Positions 1-8,575 of a DNA stretch of 64,000 nucleotides are shown in pieces. The notes under the pieces were generated by a model. It worked only from the letters and a program-made list of their open reading frames with translations. It searched no databases and was not told the DNA's origin. Every line of letters begins with the position of its first letter. The stretch's first letter is position 1. The DNA is from Rhizobium croatiense (GTDB taxonomy: Bacteria; Pseudomonadota; Alphaproteobacteria; Rhizobiales; Rhizobiaceae). Where the stretch lies: NCBI RefSeq assembly GCF_019793465.1, contig NZ_JAILYJ010000001.1:124001-188000 (forward strand), in the 5' to 3' direction. Position numbers and translations under genes: made by a program.

Positions 1-545
1 TTGGCCCAGAGCGTGACGAGCACGACCGCCTGCATGGCCCAGCTCGAACTCAGCAGGAAATTCGGCAGGCCGAGGCCGAGCCAGCGGATGACGTTGTCGG
101 CGAGGCCGTCCGGCGTGAAGATCAGCAGCCAAACCACGGAGGCTGCGATCGTCGGGGTGAAGGTCGGCAGGAAGAAGATCACCCGGAAGATCGCCTTGCC
201 GTGCTTGAGGCTCGATATCCAAGCAGCGAGCGTCAGCGAAACGATGATGTTCAGTGCCAGATATTCGACGGCGAAGAACAGCGTATTGCCGAGGATGGTG
301 TAGAAAGCGGGATCGACGGTGAAGAGCTTGATATAATTCTGGAAGCCGACGAAGGACGGCGCCTTCAGCAGCTGCCAGTTGGTGAAGGACAGCGCCAGCG
401 ACGCCAGGATCGGCAGCGCCATGAAGATCATGAAGCCGAGGAAACTCGGCAGCAGGAACAGCATGGCCGTCTGCGTCTCCGGCTTCAGGAAGCGCCGTGA
501 CTGACCGGGCTGCAGGGTAATTTCGGCAACGGCGCTTTCCGACAT
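1..545 (-). CDS. Sugar ABC transporter permease (family 1), 3' end outside the window
   Basis: The ATG is at 545-543 and the frame stays open to base 1, so about 181 N-terminal residues are present and the C-terminus is missing. The protein begins MSESAVAEITLQPG and soon enters hydrophobic segments (FLLPSFLGFMIFMALPILA, then LALSFTNWQLLKAP and VGFQNYIKLF), the typical start of a MalF/UgpA-type inner-membrane permease. It lies 37 bases downstream of the sugar-binding protein on the same strand and should form the membrane channel for it. A second permease and an ATPase are expected beyond the left edge. The family call is firm; the sugar is inferred only from the neighbouring fucosidase. Confidence 0.85.
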   Translation of the reverse strand, partial: MSESAVAEITLQPGQSRRFLKPETQTAMLFLLPSFLGFMIFMALPILASLALSFTNWQLLKAPSFVGFQNYIKLFTVDPAFYTILGNTLFFAVEYLALNIIVSLTLAAWISSLKHGKAIFRVIFFLPTFTPTIAASVVWLLIFTPDGLADNVIRWLGLGLPNFLLSSSWAMQAVVLVTLWA

Positions 546-582
546 GCCTTCCTCCATACGCGGCAACTTGTGCCGCCGCACT

Positions 583-1806
583 CTATTGCTGCGCGAGGCT
601 CTGGATCGACTCCATCGTCTGCTTGGCGTCGGCGCTGCCGCCGAAGGCTGGCGGGAAATACTGGTTGAACAGGTTTTCCACCGCCGCCCAATTGTTGGTG
701 ATCACATAGGGCACCGAATGCGCCAAAGAATAATCGAGCGCTTCGCCGCCATTGGTGATGTCCTTGGCCGCCACCTTGTACCAGGAGGATTGCGAGGCCG
801 TTCGTGCCGGCAGCGCGCGGCCCTGTTCGGCGAGATATTGCAATGCCTCCGGACTGGTCAGCACCTGGATGGCCTTCCAGGCCGCATCCTTGTTCTTGCT
901 CGTCGTGGCGATGCCGAAGCCGGAACCGGCCGTGACCGCGGCGAGCTCCTTGGCATCATCGCGCGGCAGGGTGGTGAGGCCGATCTTGAATTTCGCCTTG
1001 TCCTTCATGCCGATGATCGACCAGGGTCCATCGACATACATGGCGACGTTACCCGAATTGAACCGGCCCTGGATAAATGTGCCGACATCGGCGCTCGACG
1101 GCACCAGCGGCGCGATCTTGTCCTTGGCGGGAAAGCCGATCACCCTGTCGGCGGCGGCGATGGCGCTGGGATTGGTAAGATCGAGCTCTCCGGCATCGTT
1201 GACATATTTATCACCCCAAGCCGCCGCCAGGACGGAATAGTTCTGCGGAGTGATCCCGAAGCCGTACTTGCCGTCTTTCGTCAGCTTCTTGGCAGCGTCG
1301 GTAAATTCGGCGAGCGTCCAGCCCGGCTTCGGCAGCGGGATACCTGCAGCTTCAAGCGCATCCTGGTTATAATAGACGACCCAGGGACCAACGTCATAGG
1401 GTAGACCATAAAGCTGCTTATCAACCGACATGCCGCCGATGATCGATGGCGTAAAGGCGCCGATGTCGAATTTGTCCGCCTCGATCCGTTCGTTCAGAGG
1501 TTCGAGCAAGGAATAGAAATTCGGCATGCGCAGCGACTGCATGGAAACGATGTCGGCGAGCTGGCCTGACGCCGCCAGCACCGGCAGCCGCGTCCAGTAA
1601 TCGACCCAGCCCGTCGTCGTCAGCGTCACTTTGATATCGGGGTATTTGGCGGTCACCATGTCGGCCAGGTGCTGCCAGCCCTTGGTATCGGCCTCGGACC
1701 CGGTCCACATCTGCCAAGTCAGATTGATCTGTTCGGCCGACGCTGTTGTGGCAAAGAGGCTGCCGCCGACTGCGGCAAGCAAAAGCGTTTTCTTCAGAAC
1801 CTTCAT
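583..1806 (-). CDS. Sugar ABC transporter substrate-binding protein (family 1)
   Basis: Periplasmic binding protein of 407 residues. I start it at the ATG at 1806-1804 because GGAGGAG lies just upstream; a longer frame to 1839 adds 11 residues that do not look like a signal. The N-terminus MKVLKKTLLLAAVGG... is a signal peptide with a probable cut after ATTASA (residue 24). The mature part starts with INLTWQMWTGSE and contains PYDVGPWVVYYNQDALEAAG, typical of the MalE/UgpB-like family 1 group. It sits between the fucosidase and the permease and probably delivers a fucose-containing oligosaccharide. The substrate is inference from context. Confidence 0.9.
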   Translation of the reverse strand: MKVLKKTLLLAAVGGSLFATTASAEQINLTWQMWTGSEADTKGWQHLADMVTAKYPDIKVTLTTTGWVDYWTRLPVLAASGQLADIVSMQSLRMPNFYSLLEPLNERIEADKFDIGAFTPSIIGGMSVDKQLYGLPYDVGPWVVYYNQDALEAAGIPLPKPGWTLAEFTDAAKKLTKDGKYGFGITPQNYSVLAAAWGDKYVNDAGELDLTNPSAIAAADRVIGFPAKDKIAPLVPSSADVGTFIQGRFNSGNVAMYVDGPWSIIGMKDKAKFKIGLTTLPRDDAKELAAVTAGSGFGIATTSKNKDAAWKAIQVLTSPEALQYLAEQGRALPARTASQSSWYKVAAKDITNGGEALDYSLAHSVPYVITNNWAAVENLFNQYFPPAFGGSADAKQTMESIQSLAQQ

Positions 1807-1855
1807 GGGTTTCTCCTCCCTCCATGACGCAATGAACACGCGAATGCGACCGAGT

Positions 1856-3178
1856 TCACGCCTTGAGGACGATCTCGATCACCGGGACGGTAACGTCAGG
1901 TCGCCGGACCGGCAGTTCGAGCGTGATCATGCCCTCCGGCACCATCACGCCGATATTGGAATCCACGTCTTTCGTCTGGCTGAGCCAACGCACTTCGCTG
2001 GCATCGTGCAGGAACTGCGCATAGGCGATCCTGTCGGCGAGGCCTTCGATATGAATGTGGCGGTAGGGCCAGTTGTAGACGTGCAGGTAGAGGCGGCTGC
2101 CGCGCTGGGTGTAGCGGCAACCGGCCGGCACCGGAAATTCGGACGGACCGGCGCCGTAGATCGAGCGTCCATTGACCTCCATCCAGTTCTGGTAAACCTC
2201 GAGCGCGGCGATGGCGCGGGCGTCGAAGGTGCCGCGGCCGGTCGGGCCGACATTCATGAGGAGGTTGCCGCCGAGCGCGACGGAATCGATCAGCAGCTGA
2301 ATGATCTGCTCCGGGCTCTTCCAGCTTTCCTCGTCGCGGTGATAACCCCAAGAGCCGCTAAAGGTGTGGCAGGCTTCCCAGAGTACCCCCTGGCTGGCGA
2401 TGGCAGGCGCCACGCGCGGCGTGTACTGCTCCGGCGTCGTCATGTCTGGCAGCTTGCCCGGCGGCAGGTCGAGTCGGTTGTTGACGATGATTTCGGGCTG
2501 CAACTCACGCACCAGCTCCAGCAGCCGCTCGCTCTCCCAGTCCGCGCGCCCCTTACCGGGCAGACCGCGATATTCGCGGCCGGGATAGCTGAAATCGAAC
2601 CAGATGATGTCGATGCGACCGAAACCGGTCAGAAGCTCGCGCACCTGTTCACGCATATAGGCGGCGTAATTGGCGATGTTGCGCCCTGAATTAAGCGCCT
2701 TGGCATCGGGATGGTTGCGCAAGGGATGGTGGACGTCGATCGGAAAGTCAGGATGGTGCCAGTCGAGCAGCGAATAATAAAAACCGATCTTCAGCCCTTC
2801 GGCGCGAAACGCTTCGACCAGCGGCGTCAGCAGATCCTTGCCGCAGGGCGTGTTCGGAGCCTTGTAATCGGTGACCTTGCTGTCCCAGAGGCAAAAGCCT
2901 TCATGATGCTTGGTCGTCACCACGACATATTTCATGCCGGCAAGCCGGGCGCGGCGCGCCCAGGCCTTGGGATCGTAAAGATCGGGATCGAAATTCTCGA
3001 AATAACGCTGGTAATGGTCGTCGTTCAGCTCTTCGCGGTTCTTCAACCACTCATGCCGCGCCCCCAGAGCATAAAGGCCCCAATGGATGAACATGCCAAG
3101 GCGATCATGGCTGAACCAGGCGTGTTTGCCCGCCTCCAACGCTTCAGGATTTTCCGGCTGGCGTTCCGAACTCGTCAC
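1856..3178 (-). CDS. Alpha-L-fucosidase, GH29 family
   Basis: 440-residue glycoside hydrolase predicted to release terminal L-fucose. Seen features are the early MFIHWGLYALGARHEW block (residues 29-44), the KHHEGF motif with paired histidines at about 91-92, and IIWFDFSYPG around residue 195. The Asp of WFDF is the expected GH29 nucleophile. I see no signal peptide, so it probably acts in the cytoplasm on imported oligosaccharide. It is first in the minus-strand transcript, followed 49 bases later by the sugar-binding protein. A GGAGGAG sequence precedes the start. Transcription probably starts between it and the divergent LacI gene, where two matching palindromes lie. Exact linkage specificity cannot be read from sequence. 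Confidence 0.9.
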   Translation of the reverse strand: MTSSERQPENPEALEAGKHAWFSHDRLGMFIHWGLYALGARHEWLKNREELNDDHYQRYFENFDPDLYDPKAWARRARLAGMKYVVVTTKHHEGFCLWDSKVTDYKAPNTPCGKDLLTPLVEAFRAEGLKIGFYYSLLDWHHPDFPIDVHHPLRNHPDAKALNSGRNIANYAAYMREQVRELLTGFGRIDIIWFDFSYPGREYRGLPGKGRADWESERLLELVRELQPEIIVNNRLDLPPGKLPDMTTPEQYTPRVAPAIASQGVLWEACHTFSGSWGYHRDEESWKSPEQIIQLLIDSVALGGNLLMNVGPTGRGTFDARAIAALEVYQNWMEVNGRSIYGAGPSEFPVPAGCRYTQRGSRLYLHVYNWPYRHIHIEGLADRIAYAQFLHDASEVRWLSQTKDVDSNIGVMVPEGMITLELPVRRPDVTVPVIEIVLKA

Positions 3179-3215
3179 AGGTTTCTCCTCCCTGTTTTCC
3201 GGGTCGACGTCATAT

Positions 3216-3227
3216 CGAACCGGTTCG
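3216..3227. promoter_or_regulatory. Probable LacI operator, copy 1 (CGAACCGGTTCG)
   Basis: Perfect 12-base palindrome CGAACCGGTTCG, about 37 bases upstream of the fucosidase start. LacI-family repressors bind such CG-centred palindromes. A second copy sits directly before the divergent regulator gene, which makes regulation of both directions by that protein likely. Confidence 0.7.
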
Positions 3228-3368
3228 GTAGCTGATCATCTTGCTTGATCCCGTGCCTGTCAAGCCGAAATTCGGAAATTGCCGAAAGCAGCCGAAAGGC
3301 ATCGATTTTGGCCTAAAGACCGGGATAAGTTGCGCAGACCATGAAAATCTGACAAAAAGAAAGCTTTA

Positions 3369-3378
3369 GAACCGGTTC
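3369..3378. promoter_or_regulatory. Probable LacI operator, copy 2 (GAACCGGTTC)
   Basis: Perfect GAACCGGTTC palindrome matching the core of the copy at 3216-3227. It ends 7 bases before the ATG of the LacI gene, where a bound repressor would block its own expression. The two sites are about 152 bases apart, a distance at which DNA looping is possible. Confidence 0.7.
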
Positions 3379-3385
3379 GATTGAC

Positions 3386-4393
3386 ATGACGACCATACGA
3401 GATGTCGCGCGCCTGGCGGGGGTTTCGATCTCGACCGTCTCGCTCGCTCTCAACAGCCCGAAACGGGTCGGCGCCGAGACGCTCGACCGCATCCAGCAGG
3501 CGATCAAATCGACCGGCTACCGCATCGATCCGGTGGCCCAGACGCTGGCGCGCGGGCGCAGCTCGCTCATCGGTTTCGTGTCGGCCAATCTCAGCAACAT
3601 GTTCTTCGGCGATATCCGCCGCGAGATCGAGCATCAGGCGCTCGACCACGGCTATTTCGTCCTGATCGCCGACTCCTCCGGCCGCGCCGACCTCGAACGG
3701 GCGCTGTTGGAGCGGATGGAGGCGCAGAAGATCGCCGGTATTGCGCTGGCGACAAACGGCCACGGCGAGGAATACGCAGCCTTCTTGCGCGACTTCAAAA
3801 CGCCGATCGTGATGTTCGATCAGAAGGTGGACGGTGCAGAGCGCGATTTCGTCGGTTCCGACAATCCGCTAACGACAACCATCCTGACCGAGCACCTGCT
3901 GCAGCTCGGCCATCGGCGCATCGCCTTCATCTCCGGCCCGAGCGGCCTGCACACCGCCGACGAGCGCCTGAAGGGCTTCATGGATACGATGGCGGCCGCC
4001 GGCGTCGATGTCGAGCCTTCACTGGTCACCGAAGGCGGCTATACCAGGACCGGCGGCCATACGCAGGCAATGCGGCTGCTCACCTGCCGCGACCGGCCGA
4101 CCGCGATCATCGGCGCCAACAACATGATGGGGCTCGCGACGCTGCAGGTGATGCAGGAAATGGGTTTCCGCTGCCCTGAGGACGTCTCGCTGGCGATGGT
4201 CGACGACGTGCCCTGGAGCAACGTCATCACGCCGCGCATCACCATGGTGGTGCAGGATGCCCAGAAGCTCGGCGAGCTGGCGGCGCAGCGTCTGCTGGCA
4301 AGAATCTCAAGCCGCGAGGCCGCTGCCGAACCGCCGCAGGATTTCATCCTGACCCCAAGATTCGTGCGGGGGGAGTCGACCCGGCGGCTATGA
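3386..4393 (+). CDS. LacI-family transcriptional regulator
   Basis: 335 residues. The first 25 form the LacI helix-turn-helix (TIRDVARLAGVSISTVSLAL), followed by the hinge helix and a periplasmic-binding-protein-like sensor domain (SSLIGFVSANLSNMFFGDI, then LLQLGHRRIAFISGP). It is divergent from the fucosidase-transporter operon. The palindromes at 3216 and 3369 are probably its operators, giving local repression of that operon and autoregulation. The inducer is probably the transported sugar or a breakdown product. No clear Shine-Dalgarno precedes the ATG because the operator occupies that place. Confident for family, inferred for target. Confidence 0.9.
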   Translation: MTTIRDVARLAGVSISTVSLALNSPKRVGAETLDRIQQAIKSTGYRIDPVAQTLARGRSSLIGFVSANLSNMFFGDIRREIEHQALDHGYFVLIADSSGRADLERALLERMEAQKIAGIALATNGHGEEYAAFLRDFKTPIVMFDQKVDGAERDFVGSDNPLTTTILTEHLLQLGHRRIAFISGPSGLHTADERLKGFMDTMAAAGVDVEPSLVTEGGYTRTGGHTQAMRLLTCRDRPTAIIGANNMMGLATLQVMQEMGFRCPEDVSLAMVDDVPWSNVITPRITMVVQDAQKLGELAAQRLLARISSREAAAEPPQDFILTPRFVRGESTRRL

Positions 4394-4512
4394 GGATTTG
4401 CCGCTCGCCATTGCAAGATCCCAGGATTTGTCATACATGTGTGATGAATCGTAAATTTCGGAGTGCCGCCGGCATCCGGGATCAAGGCCGATGCGGGGGT
4501 GAAGGCGTGGCT

Positions 4513-5241
4513 ATGCAAGGGAAGGATCGCGGCAGGGGCTCGGGGTCGCTGGTCTCACGGGTCGGCGAAAGCCTTCGGCAAGCCATTTTGAGCGGGCAGT
4601 ATGCCGCCGGCGACAAGCTTCCGAGCGAGCATGAACTGACCGAAACGCACAGCGTCAGCCGAACCGTGGTGCGCGAGGCCGTCGCCGCGCTGCGATCCGA
4701 CGGGCTGGTCGAGGTGCGCCAAGGTGCGGGAATTTTCGTGATCAGCCCCGACCCGGCGCTATCGGGCCGGAGGGTCGACAAGGCCCGCGTCGCTTCCGAT
4801 CTCGAAGTGCTCGAAATCCGCACGCCCGTCGAAATCGAGGCAGCAGGACTTGCCGCGCTTCGCCGTTCGCCGGCGCAGGAAGAGGCGATCTTCGAATGCC
4901 ACCGGAAAATCCTCCACTGCATCGAGGCTGATCAATCCATCCGCGAGGCGGATCTGGAACTCCATGTCGCCATCGCGGAGGCGACGAACAATCCGCTGTT
5001 CAAGCACTTCCTGGAATCTCAGGGCGCGGCGATCATTCCGCAGTCGCGGCTCGTCCCGGAAACCCGCACCGCCGAGCAGACGGCCTATCGCAAGCTGATC
5101 CACCGGGAGCATGAGGCGATCATCGTCGCGATCTCCGACAGGGACGATCAGGCGGCGCGCAACGCCATGCGCGAGCATCTGGTCGGCAGCCAGGCGCGAT
5201 ATCGCAACCTGCTGAAGGATCTGCGCAGCTTTACAAGCTGA
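4513..5241 (+). CDS. GntR-family (FadR-type) transcriptional regulator
   Basis: About 242 residues from the ATG at 4513; a GTG at 4507 and an ATG at 4390 overlapping the previous stop are in the same frame. I prefer the start near 4507-4513 because the winged helix-turn-helix follows at once (VGESLRQAILSGQYAAGDKLPSEHEL, broken here: VGESLRQAIL then AAGDKLPSEHEL) and the upstream stretch has no domain character. The C-terminal part is the helical FCD ligand domain, with LELHVAIAEATNNPLF and the HREHEAI region supplying metal-type His/Asp positions. It lies just before a NitT/TauT-type transporter, which it may control. The ligand is unknown. Confidence 0.85.
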   Translation: MQGKDRGRGSGSLVSRVGESLRQAILSGQYAAGDKLPSEHELTETHSVSRTVVREAVAALRSDGLVEVRQGAGIFVISPDPALSGRRVDKARVASDLEVLEIRTPVEIEAAGLAALRRSPAQEEAIFECHRKILHCIEADQSIREADLELHVAIAEATNNPLFKHFLESQGAAIIPQSRLVPETRTAEQTAYRKLIHREHEAIIVAISDRDDQAARNAMREHLVGSQARYRNLLKDLRSFTS

Positions 5242-5504
5242 GGCAGGCCCAGGCTCTCCCGCCATCATCACCCACCTCCCGCCGGTCGGCGTAAGTAAAT
5301 CTGCTGGCCGATTGCCTCGTCGCGTCTATTGTAGGGATACTGCGCAGCCACATCCGCACGAGGCATGGACCGGCTCGTTTACCCGTCTGCGGCTGAAAGC
5401 TAGTTGAAAGCTTCGGCGTCATAGGAAAGGGCAGCATCGTGGAGGAGACACGGGTCAAAGGTGGCGAGACGACGATGCGGGTAAACCACAAGGAGGAGTT
5501 TTCC

Positions 5505-6518
5505 ATGCGTTCTTCACGCAGCCTTTTTCACACCGTCGCTTTTTCCGCGCTGCTGACTGCGGCATCCTTTGCTTCAACAGCTGCCCATGCGGCCGACAAG
5601 ATCACCATCATGGTCGGCGGCTACGAGAAGCAGATCTATCTGCCCGCCAAGCTCGCCGAATCCCTCGGCTACTTCAAGGACGAGGGGCTCGATGTCGAGC
5701 TCTTGAACGAGGCGGCCGGCGTCGATGCCGAAAACCAGCTGCTGGCGGGCGCAGTCCAGGGTGTCGTCGGCTTCTACGACCACTGTGTGGACCTGCAGGC
5801 CAAGGGCAAATTCGTCGAATCCATCGTCCAGTTCAGCCAGGCGCCGGGCGAGGTCGAGATGGTGTCGAGCAAGCATCCAGAGATCAAGTCGCCGGCCGAC
5901 TTCAAGGGCAAGAGCCTCGGCGTCACCGGTCTCGGCTCCTCGACCAATTTCCTGACCCTTTACATGGCCTCCAAGGCCGGCCTGAAGCCCGGCGATGTCG
6001 TCACCATTCCCGTCGGCGCCGGCGGCACCTTCATCGCCGCCATGCAGCAGGATCAGATCCAGGCCGGCATGACGACCGAGCCGACGATCTCGCGCATGGT
6101 CAAGACGGGCGAAGCGAGCGTTCTCGTCGACATGCGGACGGTCGAAGCGACCCGGCAGGCGCTCGGCGGCACCTATCCGGCCGCCTCGCTCTACATGGAA
6201 ACGTCCTGGGTCGATGAACACAAGGAAGAGGCGCAGAAGCTCGCCAACGCCTTCGTCAAGACGTTGAAATACATCAACACCCATTCGGCCGCCGAAATCG
6301 CCGACAAGATGCCGAAGGATTTCTACGTCGGCGACAAGGACGGCTACGTCAAGGCTCTCGACGAGGGCAAGGGCATGTTCACGCCGGATGGCGTCATGCC
6401 GGAAGACGGTCCGAAGACGGTGCTTGCCGTGCTCTCGGAGTTCTCCAAGAACGTCAAGGGCAAGCAGATCGACCTTTCCAAGACCTACACGACGGAATTC
6501 GTCAAGAACGTCAAGTAA
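5505..6518 (+). CDS. ABC transporter substrate-binding protein, NitT/TauT (SsuA/ThiY-like)
   Basis: 337 residues from the ATG at 5505, chosen because AAGGAGGAG precedes it and because MRSSRSLFHTVAFSALL begins a good signal peptide ending STAAHA (about residue 26). In-frame starts at 5439 and 5475 would hide the signal. The mature domain has IYLPAKLAESLGYFKDEGLD and the GVTGLGSSTNFLTLYM region typical of binding proteins for sulfonates, nitrate, thiamine precursors or similar small molecules. It is first of a three-gene operon with ATPase (6614) and permease (7444). The ligand cannot be assigned; no sulfonate or nitrate enzyme lies nearby. Confidence 0.88.
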   Translation: MRSSRSLFHTVAFSALLTAASFASTAAHAADKITIMVGGYEKQIYLPAKLAESLGYFKDEGLDVELLNEAAGVDAENQLLAGAVQGVVGFYDHCVDLQAKGKFVESIVQFSQAPGEVEMVSSKHPEIKSPADFKGKSLGVTGLGSSTNFLTLYMASKAGLKPGDVVTIPVGAGGTFIAAMQQDQIQAGMTTEPTISRMVKTGEASVLVDMRTVEATRQALGGTYPAASLYMETSWVDEHKEEAQKLANAFVKTLKYINTHSAAEIADKMPKDFYVGDKDGYVKALDEGKGMFTPDGVMPEDGPKTVLAVLSEFSKNVKGKQIDLSKTYTTEFVKNVK

Positions 6519-6613
6519 GTCAGCCGCGCCGCTCCCGGCTCCCAAGCGGGAGCGGCCTCCGTTCGATCATGGGCATTGCGTGCGCGCCCTCAAAGCACGC
6601 CTCAGGTATCACC

Positions 6614-7432
6614 ATGCAACAGGACAACAAACAGGTCCCGGCGATCGAACTGATCAATGTCAGCCGCCGCTTCGTCTCGCCGACCGGCAAGTCACTCACT
6701 GCGCTGCGCGATTTCAACCTGACAGTTGCCCGCGGCGAGTTCGTCGCCGTTGTCGGCCCCACCGGATGCGGCAAGTCGACGACGCTCAACCTCGTCACGG
6801 GCCTCGCACGCCCCTCCGCCGGTGAAGTCCGACTGATGGGCGGGCCGATCACCGGCATCGATCCGCGCGTCGGCTTCGCATTCCAGACCGACGCGCTCTT
6901 TCCCTGGAAGAACGTCATCGACAACGTCATGGCCGGGCCGCTGTTTCGCGGCAAGCCGCACACCGAGGCTGAGAAGATGGCCCGCGACTGGCTGGCGCGC
7001 GTCGGTCTTTCGAAGTTTCTCCACCACTATCCGCATCAGCTCTCCGGCGGCATGCGCAAGCGCGTCTCGCTGGCGCAGACCTTCATCAACGAACCTGAGA
7101 TCCTGCTGATGGATGAGCCCTTCTCGGCGCTGGACGTGCAGACCCGCACCGTCATGCACGAGGAACTCCTCAAGCTCTGGGCGGAGCGAAAGGCTTCGGT
7201 GGTGTTCGTCACCCACGATCTCGAAGAGGCAGTGGCGCTTGCCGACAAGGTCTATGTGCTGACGGCCGGCCCGGCCACGGTCAAGTCGGTCTACACGATC
7301 GATCTTCCCCGGCCGCGCATCGTGTCGGAGATTCGCTACGAACAGAGCTTCATCGATTACTGCAAGACGATCTGGGAAGACCTGCGCGAAGAGGTCGAGA
7401 CCAGCTACCGCCGCGCAAGCGAAGCGGCCTGA
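6614..7432 (+). CDS. ABC transporter ATP-binding protein, NitT/TauT type
   Basis: 272 residues from the ATG at 6614; a longer frame from 6569 adds 15 residues before the conserved IELINVSRRF start. Walker A is GPTGCGKST (residues 48-56), the signature is LSGGMRKRV from about residue 143, and Walker B is ILLMDEP (about 163-169), followed by the VTHDLEEAV switch. The signature LSGGMRKRV is usual in SsuB/TauB-like ATPases. It energises the neighbouring permease. Confidence 0.9.
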   Translation: MQQDNKQVPAIELINVSRRFVSPTGKSLTALRDFNLTVARGEFVAVVGPTGCGKSTTLNLVTGLARPSAGEVRLMGGPITGIDPRVGFAFQTDALFPWKNVIDNVMAGPLFRGKPHTEAEKMARDWLARVGLSKFLHHYPHQLSGGMRKRVSLAQTFINEPEILLMDEPFSALDVQTRTVMHEELLKLWAERKASVVFVTHDLEEAVALADKVYVLTAGPATVKSVYTIDLPRPRIVSEIRYEQSFIDYCKTIWEDLREEVETSYRRASEAA

Positions 7433-7443
7433 GGGAGGGTATC

Positions 7444-8325
7444 ATGGCACACATCACATTCGAGGCCGGTTCGGCCGTGCCCTTCCGCCCGGGCACATCC
7501 GATGCCGAGATCGAAGCCTCCGCATTGAAGGCGATGCGCCGGCGCAACACGCTGGTGCGCTTCTGGCAGATCGCCATCCTGGTCTTCGTGATCGGCATGT
7601 GGGAGCTCTCCTCCCGCCTGCAATGGATCGACCCGTTCTTCTATTCGAGCCCCAGCGGCGTTCTCGAGCGCCTTTACGAATGGGCGACCGAGGGCACGAC
7701 CGAAGGCTCGCTCTGGTACAATCTCTGGGTAACGATGGAAGAGGCGCTGATCGGCTTCTTCGCCGGCTCGATCACCGGCGTCTTCGTCGGCATCGGCCTC
7801 GGCCGCAACCGCTTTCTGTCGGATATCTTCTCCGTCTACATCAAGGCGATCAACTCGATCCCCCGCGTGGTGCTGGCTCCGATCTTCATCATGATCATGG
7901 GCCTCGGCCTGCCGTCCAAGGTGGCGCTCGCCTTTATCATGGTGTTCTTCGTCGTCTTTGCCAACGCCTTCCAGGGCGTGCGCGAGGCAGACCGCAACAT
8001 GATCGCCAATGCCCGCATCCTCGGCGCCTCGGACTGGCAGGTGACCCGCACTGTCGTCATCCCCTCGGCGATGAGCTGGATCTTTGCGAGCCTCCACGTC
8101 TCCTTCGGCTTTGCGATCATCGGCGCGATCGTCGGCGAATTCGTCGGCGCCCGCTTCGGCATCGGCCAGTTGATCTCGATCGCCAAGGGCACCTTCGACG
8201 CGGCCGGCATGTTCGCGGCAATCCTCCTCGTCATGGTCGTGACACTCGTTGCCGAATACATCATGACGCTGATCGAGAACCGCCTGGCGAAATGGCGCCC
8301 GCATCAGCAGCTCGATACGCAATAA
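7444..8325 (+). CDS. ABC transporter permease, NitT/TauT (SsuC-like)
   Basis: 293-residue inner-membrane protein, 11 bases after the ATPase stop. An N-terminal cytoplasmic stretch of about 40 residues leads to the first membrane helix (IAILVFVIGMWELS). The inner-membrane binding-protein signature lies around NAFQGVREADRNMIANARILGAS, read here as NAFQGVREADR then ANARILGASDWQV. It is the last gene of the operon and is followed by a strong intrinsic terminator. Confidence 0.9.
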   Translation: MAHITFEAGSAVPFRPGTSDAEIEASALKAMRRRNTLVRFWQIAILVFVIGMWELSSRLQWIDPFFYSSPSGVLERLYEWATEGTTEGSLWYNLWVTMEEALIGFFAGSITGVFVGIGLGRNRFLSDIFSVYIKAINSIPRVVLAPIFIMIMGLGLPSKVALAFIMVFFVVFANAFQGVREADRNMIANARILGASDWQVTRTVVIPSAMSWIFASLHVSFGFAIIGAIVGEFVGARFGIGQLISIAKGTFDAAGMFAAILLVMVVTLVAEYIMTLIENRLAKWRPHQQLDTQ

Positions 8326-8358
8326 TCGGACCTGCTTCCTCCCAAGGCAGATCGAAGG

Positions 8359-8392
8359 GAAGGCCGGGCGCAAAGCCCGGCCTTCGTTTTTT
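8359..8392 (+). terminator. Strong intrinsic terminator after the NitT/TauT operon
   Basis: An 11-base-pair perfect GC-rich stem (GAAGGCCGGGC at 8359-8369 with GCCCGGCCTTC at 8375-8385), a five-base loop and a run of six T at 8387-8392. It lies 33 bases after the permease stop, exactly where the operon should end. Confidence 0.92.
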
Positions 8393-8419
8393 GATGGCAA
8401 ACTCGGCCAACTTCCCTTT

Positions 8420-8498
8420 CGTCATGCTCGGCCTTGTGCCGAGCATCTGCCTCCGGTCGATAGGGCAGCAGATCCTCGGCACAAGGCCGAGAATGACG
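8420..8498. repeat. Long palindromic intergenic repeat (RIME-like)
   Basis: Two 31-base arms (8420-8450 and 8468-8498) form an almost perfect inverted repeat around CTCGGCCTTGTGCCGAG and its complement, with a 17-base centre. Elements of this type, built on CTCGG-CTTG-CCGAG, are common in rhizobial intergenic DNA. It lies between two operons whose 3' ends face each other, so its hairpin could also act as a transcript barrier. Confidence 0.75.
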
Positions 8499-8575
8499 CC
8501 GGGTAGAGAGCGAGGAGCGTCATTAACCGGGGACGGCGCTATACCCGGCCTTATTTCATTCGATGAGCCTCCGAT

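Noticed and set aside
4427..4450. Possible GntR operator TCATACATGTGTGATGA before the GntR gene
   Set aside because: Only weakly symmetric around ACATGT; no matching copy before the neighbouring transporter.
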